64,000 nucleotides of DNA from Burkholderia cepacia ATCC 25416 (GTDB lineage Bacteria; Pseudomonadota; Gammaproteobacteria; Burkholderiales; Burkholderiaceae), in the NCBI RefSeq assembly GCF_001411495.1, contig NZ_CP012982.1:2728001-2792000 (forward strand), given 5' to 3'. The notes beneath the pieces were generated by a model. The model searched no databases and was not told the origin of the DNA. It worked only from the letters and a program-made list of their open reading frames with translations. This document shows, one piece after another, positions 9,599 through 17,689 of the stretch (the stretch's first letter is position 1; the number at the start of each line of letters is the position of its first letter). Both the position numbers and the translations under genes were made by a program.

Positions 9599-11089
9599 AT
9601 GACTCCTTTCGATACGAGCCTCGTGCCCGACGGCAACATCCTGATCGGCGGCGAATGGCGGCGCGGCCGTGGCGCGCCTTACGCGAGCATCTATCCGGCC
9701 GACCAGTCGCTGAACATGGAAGTGTCGACGGCGAACGCGGAAGACGCGGCCGAAGCCGTCGTGGCCGCCGACGCTGCCTGGCGCCGCGCCGACTGGGCCG
9801 GGCTGAAGCCGCACTTGCGCGCGCAGGTGCTGTACCGCATCGCCGACCTGATCATGCAGCGCCACGAGGCGCTTGCGAACCTGCAGCGCCGCGACAACGG
9901 CAAGCCGATCGGCGAGACACGCGTGCTGGTGGCGAGCGCGGCGAACACGTTCCGCTATTTCGCGGCGTGCCTCGAAACACTCGACGAGGAACTGACGCCG
10001 TCGCGCGGCGACTACCTGACGATGAGCGTGCACGAGCCGATCGGCGTGATCGCGGCGATCACGCCGTGGAATTCGCCGATCGCGTCCGACGCGCAGAAGC
10101 TCGCGCCGGCGCTTGCCGGCGGCAACGCGGTGGTGCTCAAGCCGGCCGAGGTCACGCCGCTCGTGTCGCTCGCGCTGGCCCGCATCTGCGAGGAGGCGGG
10201 CGTGCCGAAGGGCGTGCTGAGCGTGCTGCCGGGCAAGGGCTCGGTGATCGGCGACGTGCTCGTGCGCCATCCGCTCGTGAAGAAGGTGTCGTTCACGGGC
10301 GGCACGGAAGTCGGGCGCGGCATCGCGCGCATCGCGGCGGAAAAGCTGATGCCCGTGTCGCTCGAACTCGGCGGCAAGTCGCCGACGATCGTATGCGACG
10401 ACGCCGATCTCGATCATGCAGTGAACGGCGTGCTGTACGGCATCTTCAGCTCGTCGGGCGAAGCGTGCATCGCAGGTTCGCGGCTGTTCGTGCAGCGTGC
10501 GGTGTACGACGAATTCATGAAGCGCCTGGTCGCGGGCGCACGCAAGCTGCGCGTGGGCGACCCGACGCGCCCCGACACGCAGATGGGGCCGCTGATCACC
10601 GCGAAGCATCGCGAGTCGGTGGAGCGCTACGTGGCGCTCGGCCTCGAGGAAGGCGGCCGCCTGCTGTGCGGCGGCGAGCGGCCGTCGGGCGGCGGTCGGG
10701 AGAACGGCTTCTTCTATCAGCCGACGATTCTCGAAGGCCTGCCGAACAGCGCGCGCATCTGCCAGGAAGAAATCTTCGGCCCCGTGCTCGTCGCGATGCC
10801 GTTCGACGACGAAGCGTCGCTGATCGCGCAGGCGAACGACAGTGTGTTCGGCCTGGCCGCCGGCATCTGGACGCGCGACTACAAGCGCGCATGGCGCATC
10901 GCGCGCGCTCTGGAGACGGGCACCGTCTGGATCAACACGTACAAGCTGTTCTCGATCTCCACGCCGTTCTCGGGCTGGAAGGAGAGCGGGATGGGCCGCG
11001 AGAAGGGGCGTCTCGGCATCCGCGAGTACATGCAGCAGAAGAGCCTCTACTGGGGCTTGAACGACGCGCCGCTGCCGTGGGCGAACTGA
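9599..11089 (+). CDS. NAD(P)-dependent aldehyde dehydrogenase
   Basis: 496 residues from the ATG at 9599; an in-frame ATG at 9539 would add 20 atypical residues. The catalytic elements are complete: PWN (N157), general base E256 in LELGGKSP, and nucleophile C290 in GEACIAGSR. Its length is typical of the superfamily. It would oxidise an aldehyde to the acid, plausibly the product of the ThDP decarboxylase upstream or of ring-fission hydrolysis. The 72-nt gap before it is the largest in the operon. Nothing in that gap looks like a terminator. Confidence 0.93.
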   Translation: MTPFDTSLVPDGNILIGGEWRRGRGAPYASIYPADQSLNMEVSTANAEDAAEAVVAADAAWRRADWAGLKPHLRAQVLYRIADLIMQRHEALANLQRRDNGKPIGETRVLVASAANTFRYFAACLETLDEELTPSRGDYLTMSVHEPIGVIAAITPWNSPIASDAQKLAPALAGGNAVVLKPAEVTPLVSLALARICEEAGVPKGVLSVLPGKGSVIGDVLVRHPLVKKVSFTGGTEVGRGIARIAAEKLMPVSLELGGKSPTIVCDDADLDHAVNGVLYGIFSSSGEACIAGSRLFVQRAVYDEFMKRLVAGARKLRVGDPTRPDTQMGPLITAKHRESVERYVALGLEEGGRLLCGGERPSGGGRENGFFYQPTILEGLPNSARICQEEIFGPVLVAMPFDDEASLIAQANDSVFGLAAGIWTRDYKRAWRIARALETGTVWINTYKLFSISTPFSGWKESGMGREKGRLGIREYMQQKSLYWGLNDAPLPWAN

Positions 11090-11107
11090 GCGAAGGGGAA
11101 AAACGCA

Positions 11108-12070
11108 ATGAGCATTCTGGGAATCGAGCAGATCACGTACGGGGTCGACGATCTCGCCACCTGCCGGCGCTTTTTCGCCGATTGGGGGCTGAAGGAAGTC
11201 GAGCACGACGACACGCAGGCGCGCTTCGAGACGTTGAACGGCTGCACCGTGCTGGTCGTCAAGGCCGACGACCCGGCGCTGCCGCCCGCGTTCGAAGCGG
11301 GCCCGACGCTGCGTGAAGTCACGTGGGGCGTCGCGACGCAGCAGGAACTCGACGCGCTGCGCGGCAAGTTTGCAGGCCAGCCCGGCTTTTATGCGCGGAA
11401 GGATGCGTTCGGTTGCACCGACCCGAACGGGATGGCGATCCGCATCGAAGTCACGCGCAAGCGCGCACTCGACATCACGGGCTCGCCGTCGAACGTGTGG
11501 GGCAGGACGCTGCGCGTCGACCAGCCGAGCCCGATCTATGCGCGTGCGGAGCCGGTCGAGGTCGGGCATGTCGTGTTCTTCACGAACTGCCTCGACGCGC
11601 AGGAAAAGTTCTATCACGAGCTGCTGGGCTTCGAGACGTCGGACCGCTACCCGGGCCGCGGCGCGTTCATGCGCTGCGCGCCGCACGGCGGCCACCACGA
11701 CCTGTTCCTGCTCGCGCTGCCGAACGGAAAACGCGGCCTGAACCACGTCGCGTTCACCGTGCGCGACATCCACGAAGTGTTCGGCGGCGGCCTGCACATC
11801 GACCGCTGCGGCTGGGAAACGCAACTCGGCCCGGGGCGTCATCCGGTGTCGTCCGCGTACTTCTGGTACTTCCAGAACCCGGCCGGCGGCCTGATCGAGT
11901 ACTACGCGGACGAAGACATGCTGACGCCCGAGTGGCAGCCGCGCGAATTCGAACCGGGCCCGACCGTGTTCGCCGAATGGGCCGTCGACGGCGGCCTCGA
12001 CGGCAACACGCGCCGGCAGAAGCACGCGAAGGCGCCGGAAGGCAAGTTCATGACGGAGCGCAAATCGTGA
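11108..12070 (+). CDS. Type I extradiol ring-cleavage dioxygenase (two VOC domains)
   Basis: 320 residues forming two vicinal-oxygen-chelate domains. The Fe/Mn ligands expected for BphC/XylE-type enzymes are all in the C-terminal domain: H154 (VGHVVFF), H213 (LNHVAF) and E264 (GLIEYY). Second-sphere residues are also recognisable: HHDLF near 196-200, GRH near 243-245 and the Tyr residues of YFWYF. This supports meta-cleavage of a catechol made by the upstream oxygenase and dehydrogenase. A C-terminal tail of about 50 residues extends beyond the usual fold. It is 18 nt after the ALDH and overlaps the reductase start by 4 nt. Confidence 0.87.
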   Translation: MSILGIEQITYGVDDLATCRRFFADWGLKEVEHDDTQARFETLNGCTVLVVKADDPALPPAFEAGPTLREVTWGVATQQELDALRGKFAGQPGFYARKDAFGCTDPNGMAIRIEVTRKRALDITGSPSNVWGRTLRVDQPSPIYARAEPVEVGHVVFFTNCLDAQEKFYHELLGFETSDRYPGRGAFMRCAPHGGHHDLFLLALPNGKRGLNHVAFTVRDIHEVFGGGLHIDRCGWETQLGPGRHPVSSAYFWYFQNPAGGLIEYYADEDMLTPEWQPREFEPGPTVFAEWAVDGGLDGNTRRQKHAKAPEGKFMTERKS

Positions 12071-13311
12071 GCGAAGAGAACGCACAGGCGCACGCCGCGC
12101 CGGGCACGGTCGTCGTGATCGGCGGCGGCCAGGCCGCCGGCTGGGTGCTGAAGACGCTGCGCGCGGAAGGTTTTGCGGGCCGTCTCGTGATGATCGCCGA
12201 CGAGCCGCATCTGCCGTACGAGCGGCCGCCGCTGTCGAAGGCCGTGCTGGCCGGCGATGCCGACATCGAAACCGTGCGCGTCGTGCGACCCGACGAATTC
12301 GACGCGCTGAACGTCGAGGCGTGGCAGCCGGAACGCGCCGCATCGATCGACCGTGCGCGCCGCGTGGTGCGTACCGAAAGCGGCCGCGAGATCGAATACG
12401 ACCGCCTCGTGATCGCGACCGGCGGCACGTCGCGCCGCCTGCCGGACGCGCTCGTGAAGACGCCGAACCTGCATTACCTGCGCACGCTCGACGAAGCGGC
12501 CGCACTCGGCGAGAAGCTGCGCGCGAGCCGGCGCGTGCTCGTGATCGGCGGCGGCTGGATCGGCCTCGAAGTCGCGGCGACCGCGCGCAAGCTCGGCGTC
12601 GAGGCGGTCGTGGTCGAAGGCGCGCCGCGGCTGTGCGGCCGCTCGGTGCCGCAGATCGTGTCGGATTTCCTGCTCGACCTGCATCGCGCGAACGGCGTCG
12701 ACGTCCGGCTCGGCGCGGCGCTCGCGTCGCTCGACGCCCAGCCGGACGATGCGTCGAAGGTACGCGCGACGCTCGCCGACGGCACGACGATCGACGCCGA
12801 TTTCGCGGTGGCCGGCATCGGCCTCGCGCTGAACGCGTCGCTCGCGAGCGACGCGGGGCTGGCGATCGACGACGGCATCGTCGTCGACGAATTCGGCGCG
12901 ACGAGCGACCCGGCGATCTTCGCGTGCGGCGACGTCGCGAACCATCACAACGGCTGGCTGAAGCGGCGCGTGCGGCTCGAATCGTGGGCCAATGCGCAGA
13001 ACCAGGCGATCGCGGCCGCGAAGGCCGTGCTGGGCGTGCGCGCACCGTACGCGGAGATTCCGTGGTTCTGGTCGGATCAGTACGACGTGAACCTGCAGAT
13101 CCTCGGCGATCTGCCGGCCGATGCGCAGCTCGTCGTGCGCGGCGAGCTTGCCGCGCGACGCGCGACGCTGTTTTTCGTGGGCGAAGGGCATGTGAGAGGT
13201 GTCATCGCCGTGAACAACGCGCGTGAGCTGAAGCTCGCGCGCAAGTGGATGAACCAGGGCCGGGCAGTGGATACGGAAGCGCTGGCAGACACGAGCAAGA
13301 CACTGGCCTGA
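12067..13311 (+). CDS. FAD-dependent ferredoxin reductase of the oxygenase system
   Basis: 414 residues from a GTG start that overlaps the dioxygenase stop by 4 nt. The first dinucleotide motif VVVIGGGQAAG binds FAD, the second (VLVIGGGWIGLEVA) binds NAD(P)H, and the FAD-closing ACGDVANH is near residues 280-287. The C-terminal reductase domain has the WFWSDQYD stretch typical of BphA4/PdR-type ferredoxin reductases. It completes the three-component Rieske oxygenase, although it is 10 kb from the ferredoxin within the same unit. Confidence 0.92.
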   Translation: MSEENAQAHAAPGTVVVIGGGQAAGWVLKTLRAEGFAGRLVMIADEPHLPYERPPLSKAVLAGDADIETVRVVRPDEFDALNVEAWQPERAASIDRARRVVRTESGREIEYDRLVIATGGTSRRLPDALVKTPNLHYLRTLDEAAALGEKLRASRRVLVIGGGWIGLEVAATARKLGVEAVVVEGAPRLCGRSVPQIVSDFLLDLHRANGVDVRLGAALASLDAQPDDASKVRATLADGTTIDADFAVAGIGLALNASLASDAGLAIDDGIVVDEFGATSDPAIFACGDVANHHNGWLKRRVRLESWANAQNQAIAAAKAVLGVRAPYAEIPWFWSDQYDVNLQILGDLPADAQLVVRGELAARRATLFFVGEGHVRGVIAVNNARELKLARKWMNQGRAVDTEALADTSKTLA

Positions 13312-13341
13312 CCGGGCGACGAAACCCAGGAGATCCTCCGC

Positions 13342-14742
13342 ATGAGCACTTTCGACAATGTCGTGGCCGATCGCGCCACGATGGAAGCTGCCGCCTCCAC
13401 GCCCGGCGCGATCATCGCGCGGCTCGAGCGGCTTCCGGCCAACGCAATGCAGATCCGCGCCCGCGTGCTGATCGGCACCGCGACGTTCTTCGACGGCTTC
13501 GACGTGATCACGATCGCGGCCACGCTGCCGCTGCTGATTCACAAATGGGGGCTGTCGCCGACCCAGATCGGCCTGCTGATCGCGTCCGGCGCGATCGGCC
13601 AGCTGATCGGCGCATTCCTGTTTCCCGCGCTGGCGGAGAAGCACGGCCGCGTGAAGGCGATCGCGTGGAGTTCGGCCGTGATCGGCATCACGAGTATCGC
13701 GTGCGGCTTCGCGCCGACGTTCGAAGTGTTTGTGCTGCTGCGGATACTGCAGGGGCTCGGGCTTGGCGGCGAGCTGCCGGTCGCCGCGACGTACATCAAC
13801 GAGATCACGCGCGCACATGGCCGCGGCCGCTTCGTGCTGCTGTACGAGATCGTGTTCCCGATCGGCCTGCTCGTGTCGATGGCGCTCGGCGCGTGGCTCG
13901 TGCCGCGCTTCGGCTGGGAGATCATGTACTTCGTCGGCGGGCTGCCGCTGATCCTGTCGCTCGTGCTGACGCGCCTCGTGCCGGAATCGCCGCGCTGGCT
14001 CGCGTCGCGCGGGCGGCTCGCGGAAGCCGGGCGGGCGACGAGCGCGTTCGAAGCGTCGGTGCGCGGCGAACTGCCGCCGGTCACGCAGGTGGCCGCGTTC
14101 GACGAGATGGTGCGCCAGCACCCGAAGCGCCGGATGAGCGACCTGTTCAGCGCCGCGTATCGCAAGCGCACGCTCGCGGTGGCGACGTTGTGGGCGACCT
14201 GCGGGTTCATCCAGTACGGGCTGTCGACGTGGCTGCCGACGATCTACAAGAACTTCTATCACGCGCCGCTGCAGCTCGCGCTGAACCTCGCGGTGATCGG
14301 CTCGGTGATGGGTGTGCTCGGGTCGCTGGCGTCGGCGCTGCTCGTCGACAAGCTCGGCCGCAAGCCGGTGATCGTGTGGTCGTTCGTGCTGTGCGCGCTG
14401 TCGCTGGCGCTCGCGGGCGTCTATCACGCGTCGTCGGTGTATGTCGTCTCGATCTTCTGCTCGCTGTCGCTCGGGTTGATGGCGTCGGGGTTCATCACCG
14501 CGTACGTCTATACGCCGGAGCAGTATCCGACTAGCATCCGCGCGTCGGGTTGCGGGCTCGGCAGCGCATGGCTGAAGATCGCGTCGTTCGTCGCGCCGAT
14601 GGTGGTGCCGCACGCGATCATCGGCGGGAATCTCGCCCCCGCGTTCTACCTGATCGGCATCGTGCCGCTGATCGCGGCGGTGACCGTGCACTTCGTCGGG
14701 ATCGAGACGAAGGGGAAGGTGCTCGAAGCGCTTGAAGCGTAG
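13342..14742 (+). CDS. MFS transporter, aromatic acid:H+ symporter (AAHS) type
   Basis: 466 residues, about 12 predicted membrane helices. The AAHS signature DGFDVITIAATLPLL lies in helix 1, and the loop motif near helices 2-3 (LAEKHGRVKA) is a variant of the MFS GxLaDrxGrk motif. A long hydrophilic loop separates the halves (about 215-260). It closes the operon, 30 nt after the reductase and before a strong terminator. It would import the aromatic carboxylate substrate across the inner membrane, with the divergent porin providing outer-membrane entry. Confidence 0.92.
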   Translation: MSTFDNVVADRATMEAAASTPGAIIARLERLPANAMQIRARVLIGTATFFDGFDVITIAATLPLLIHKWGLSPTQIGLLIASGAIGQLIGAFLFPALAEKHGRVKAIAWSSAVIGITSIACGFAPTFEVFVLLRILQGLGLGGELPVAATYINEITRAHGRGRFVLLYEIVFPIGLLVSMALGAWLVPRFGWEIMYFVGGLPLILSLVLTRLVPESPRWLASRGRLAEAGRATSAFEASVRGELPPVTQVAAFDEMVRQHPKRRMSDLFSAAYRKRTLAVATLWATCGFIQYGLSTWLPTIYKNFYHAPLQLALNLAVIGSVMGVLGSLASALLVDKLGRKPVIVWSFVLCALSLALAGVYHASSVYVVSIFCSLSLGLMASGFITAYVYTPEQYPTSIRASGCGLGSAWLKIASFVAPMVVPHAIIGGNLAPAFYLIGIVPLIAAVTVHFVGIETKGKVLEALEA

Positions 14743-14777
14743 GCGCGGCCGGCGGCGGTAACGGATGACGTGGTGAG

Positions 14778-14807
14778 GCCCGGGCGATGCCCGGGCTTTT
14801 TGTTTTT
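14778..14807 (+). terminator. Rho-independent terminator of the catabolic operon
   Basis: A perfect 8-bp stem GCCCGGGC / GCCCGGGC with a 3-nt loop (GAT) is followed by TTTTTGTTTTT. It lies 35 nt after the transporter stop codon. Confidence 0.92.
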
Positions 14808-14916
14808 CACGGCGATCCGGTTGGCGTGGCGGGGCGGGCCGTGCGAACGCGTGGCGTGGCCGACTCGAGGCTTGCGTGTTCTAATTCACGCTCCCGTTTT
14901 TCGATCGAGTGTTGTC

Positions 14917-15468
14917 ATGTCCCTGTTCGAACCCGTCACGCTGGAAACATCCCGCCTCGTCCTGCGGCCGCTGCGCGAAGCCGACGCGCACGCCTTCTTC
15001 GAGATCTGGTCGGATGCGGAAGCGATGCGCTATTTCTCGTTCTCGCCGATGACGCACATCGAACAGGCCGTCGAGCGCGTCGCGCGCAACCTGAAGACGT
15101 CCGCGAGCGGGCAGGACCTGATCTGCGTGCTCGAACTGCGGGAAACCGGTGAAGCACTCGGCGAATGCGTGCTGTTCCATGCGAACGAGCAATGCCGGCG
15201 TGTCGAGATCGGCTTCAGCCTGCGGCGCCGGTACTGGCGCGGCGGCTACATGCGCGAGGCGGCGTCGGCCGTGATCGATCACGCGTTCGGCACGCTGCGG
15301 CTGAACCGGATCGAAGCCGATATCGATCCGCGCAACGTCGCGTCGGCGCGGCTGCTCGAACGGCTCGGCTTCGCGCGGGAAGGGTTGCTGCGCGAACGCT
15401 GGATCGTCGGCGACGAAGTGTCGGACAGCGCGCTGTACGGGTTGCTGGCGAGCGACCGGCGCGCGTGA
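14917..15468 (+). CDS. GNAT-family N-acetyltransferase (RimJ/RimL type)
   Basis: 183 residues from the ATG at 14917. The acetyl-CoA segment is RRRYWRGGYMREA (about 105-117), and the C-terminal NVASARLLERLGF motif is typical of the RimJ/RimL group acting on N-termini or small amines. Longer in-frame upstream extensions run through the terminator of the previous operon and are unlikely. It stands alone, convergent with the ADP-ribosylglycohydrolase gene. The substrate is unknown. Confidence 0.88.
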   Translation: MSLFEPVTLETSRLVLRPLREADAHAFFEIWSDAEAMRYFSFSPMTHIEQAVERVARNLKTSASGQDLICVLELRETGEALGECVLFHANEQCRRVEIGFSLRRRYWRGGYMREAASAVIDHAFGTLRLNRIEADIDPRNVASARLLERLGFAREGLLRERWIVGDEVSDSALYGLLASDRRA

Positions 15469-15473
15469 GGCGG

Positions 15474-15493
15474 CCGGGCCGGCGATGGCCCGG
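15474..15493. terminator. Hairpin between convergent genes
   Basis: CCGGGCC-GGCGAT-GGCCCGG forms a perfect 7-bp GC stem 5 nt after the GNAT stop codon. There is no T tract on either side, so termination strength is doubtful. Confidence 0.4.
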
Positions 15494-15612
15494 TCAGGTC
15501 AATCCCGGCGGCTGTTTTCCATGTCGGTCACGCGTCGGTTGTTCCCGTTCGCGTCTGCGTACTCTCCCGTCCGGTCTCTCTCTGTTGCTGGCCGCGCATT
15601 CTGTTCGAACGC

Positions 15613-16539
15613 TCACGATTTCGCGAGCAGGCCCTCGACCTGTTCTTTCCCGCGCAGTGCCGCGACCCACCGGTCGGGTAACGCGTGCTCGCCGTACAGC
15701 GCGCCGGCTAGGCTGCCGGCGATGGCCGCCGTCGTATCCGTGTCGTTGCCGAGCGCGATCGCGCGCTTCACGCAGTCTTCGTAGCTGCGCGTCGACAACA
15801 GGCAATGGATCGACGACCAGAAGCTGTCGACCACGTAACCGGACCCTTGCGGCGCGTCGAAGCGGCCATCGAGCACGATCTTCAGTTCGACTTCGTCTGC
15901 GGTGCCCGCGTAGCGTGTGAGCAGCTCGTCCTCGGCCGCGCGCACCGCATCCGGCGCCGGCTTGCCCTTGACGATGCCCCATGCCGTCAGGCCATAAAGC
16001 GCACAGCACAGCTGCGAGCGCACGTGGCCGTGCGTGACGACGCTCTGCTTGCACGCGAGCCGGATCGCGTCGTCGCGCGAGGCGGCGACCATCACCACCG
16101 GGAAGCAGCGCATCAGCGAGCCGTTGCCGTTGTCGCGCTCGCCGTCGGGGCCGGCAACGGCGGGCGCCGCGCCGGCCGCCAGCGCACGGAACGCACGCTG
16201 CGTCTGCAGGCCGACATCGAACACGCGGCCGTCCGGCGTGAAGGCGCCGCGATGAAACCAGTCCTGCAGGTTGCGGGCGAACGTGTCGAGATTGAGATCG
16301 CGGTCATCCGCGAGCGCGTCGAGCAGCGCGAGCGCCTGCGCGCCGTCGTCGCTCCAGGTGCCCGGCGGCACGCCGTCGTGTGCGCGCGCAAAGCCGGGCG
16401 GCGGCGTCATGTCGATCGCGGCGGGCGGCGGGATCGACGCGGCGTCGTGGAATTCGTACGGCACGCCCAGTGCGTCGCCGATCAGCAGGCCAAGCAGGCC
16501 GCCGCGCAGGCGGGATTGTCGGTTCGGAAGGGTCGTCAT
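15613..16539 (-). CDS. ADP-ribosylglycohydrolase-family protein
   Basis: 308 residues. The N-terminal GDALGVPYEF and TWSDDG (about 63-68) and the C-terminal ALGNDTDTTAAIAGSLAGA correspond to the Mg-binding sites of the DraG/ARH fold. ARH enzymes usually have TDDT at the first site; here it is SDDGAQ, a small departure. Family members remove ADP-ribose from proteins, nucleic acids or small molecules. No ADP-ribosyltransferase is adjacent, so the substrate is unknown. A GGAGG-like site is not obvious upstream of the ATG. Confidence 0.87.
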   Translation of the reverse strand: MTTLPNRQSRLRGGLLGLLIGDALGVPYEFHDAASIPPPAAIDMTPPPGFARAHDGVPPGTWSDDGAQALALLDALADDRDLNLDTFARNLQDWFHRGAFTPDGRVFDVGLQTQRAFRALAAGAAPAVAGPDGERDNGNGSLMRCFPVVMVAASRDDAIRLACKQSVVTHGHVRSQLCCALYGLTAWGIVKGKPAPDAVRAAEDELLTRYAGTADEVELKIVLDGRFDAPQGSGYVVDSFWSSIHCLLSTRSYEDCVKRAIALGNDTDTTAAIAGSLAGALYGEHALPDRWVAALRGKEQVEGLLAKS

Positions 16540-16722
16540 CGGAGGAAGTTGGGGTTGGCGGCTCGCGTTGCAGATTAGACCAATCGCATTCGCGTGCCTA
16601 GCCGGCGCATGCTGGCGGGCCGGAGGCAGCGGTGCGCGCGAATCGCCGGAGTATGCTTGCGAGTCAGGATCGGATTCGCTGACCGACCGCGGAGCGGGTG
16701 GCGTCGAGTATGGAGCAACGAC

Positions 16723-17106
16723 ATGAAACAGATCGTGGTAACCCGCGTCGCAGCGTATTCCGTCGACAGTGAATGCGCGGAAGTGACGCTATGCTGCGGC
16801 GAACACGAGATCACGGTGTTCTCGTTCGGCGGCACGGCGCGCGTGAACGACATCGTGCGAACGCCGGTGTCGGCGGTCGACTGCGATGTACGCGCGGCCT
16901 GTCTTGACGATTGGCCGGACGATGCAAAGCGGGCGGCCAGCCGGCAATGGATCGGGAAAACCGCAAACCCGTATGGTTATCGCGGATGTGCGCAGGTCGT
17001 CGACCGGGATCAGGGGGTGATCGACGTGGTCGGCTTCGTGATCGACGTGGGCGAGTTGCCATGCGGTGGCGCGGTCGAATTCGAGTGTCTGCGGCTCGAC
17101 CTCTGA
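16723..17106 (+). CDS. Hypothetical protein, 127 aa
   Basis: No family recognised. The start at 16723 has GGAG 7 nt upstream. The predicted protein is acidic, with six cysteines (for example the CCG pair near residue 27) and no signal peptide or membrane segment. It is beta-rich by appearance, with a FVIDVG stretch near the C-terminus. It may be a small cytosolic ligand-binding or immunity-like protein, but nothing adjacent supports either. It is followed 84 nt later by the PPC-domain gene on the same strand. Confidence 0.65.
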   Translation: MKQIVVTRVAAYSVDSECAEVTLCCGEHEITVFSFGGTARVNDIVRTPVSAVDCDVRAACLDDWPDDAKRAASRQWIGKTANPYGYRGCAQVVDRDQGVIDVVGFVIDVGELPCGGAVEFECLRLDL

Positions 17107-17190
17107 GCGGCCGATCGACTGACGGCCTTGCCGGATTGTCGGCGCAAACTTACGCTTGGCCGGCACCCCGGCCCACGAACAGGATCGACC

Positions 17191-17604
17191 ATGCAAGCCC
17201 ATCCTCTGCGTCTTTCCCCCGGCGACGATCTGCGCCGGTCGATCGAGAAAGCATTGCGCCCGCTCGGTGCGCACGCGGCCTTCGTGATCCAGGGCATCGG
17301 CAGCCTGAGCGTCGCGCAATTGCGCTTCGCCGGCGTCGACCAGCCGACCGAATTGCGCGGCGACCTCGAAATTCTGACGCTGGCCGGTTCGGTGTCGCCG
17401 GACGGCGCGCACCTGCATATGGCCGTTTCCGATGCGAGCGGCCGCGTGTCGGGCGGCCATGTGGCGAGCGGTTGCGTGGTGCGCACGACCGCCGAGATCC
17501 TGCTCGCGCTGCTGCCCGCACATCGTTTTTCTCGCGAACCCGATGCGGGCACCGGCTTCAACGAACTGGTGATCCGGCGAGAGCCGGGCGGCGAAACGGC
17601 ATAA
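17191..17604 (+). CDS. PPC (DUF296) domain protein, PD1-like
   Basis: 137 residues that fill a single PPC domain. The core signature HLHMAVSDASGRVSGGHV (about 70-87) carries the conserved His residues and the GGH turn of the bacterial/archaeal PPC family, which form trimers. In plants the domain is joined to AT-hooks. Free bacterial versions have no settled function. The stop codon lies directly beside a terminator hairpin that serves the convergent acnB gene. Confidence 0.88.
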   Translation: MQAHPLRLSPGDDLRRSIEKALRPLGAHAAFVIQGIGSLSVAQLRFAGVDQPTELRGDLEILTLAGSVSPDGAHLHMAVSDASGRVSGGHVASGCVVRTTAEILLALLPAHRFSREPDAGTGFNELVIRREPGGETA

Positions 17605-17636
17605 AAAAGCGCCGCAGGCCTTTCAGCCTGCGGCGC
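17603..17636 (-). terminator. Rho-independent terminator of acnB
   Basis: GCGCCGCAGGC (17609-17619), a 6-nt loop and GCCTGCGGCGC (17626-17636) form a perfect 11-bp stem. On the minus strand it is followed by TTTTTT (complement of 17603-17608). Its T tract overlaps the stop codon of the convergent PPC gene. Confidence 0.9.
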
Positions 17637-17689
17637 CATGGCGCGGTGCCGCGACGTGTCAACCGCCCGTCGCAGTCGGCCGCGCGTGC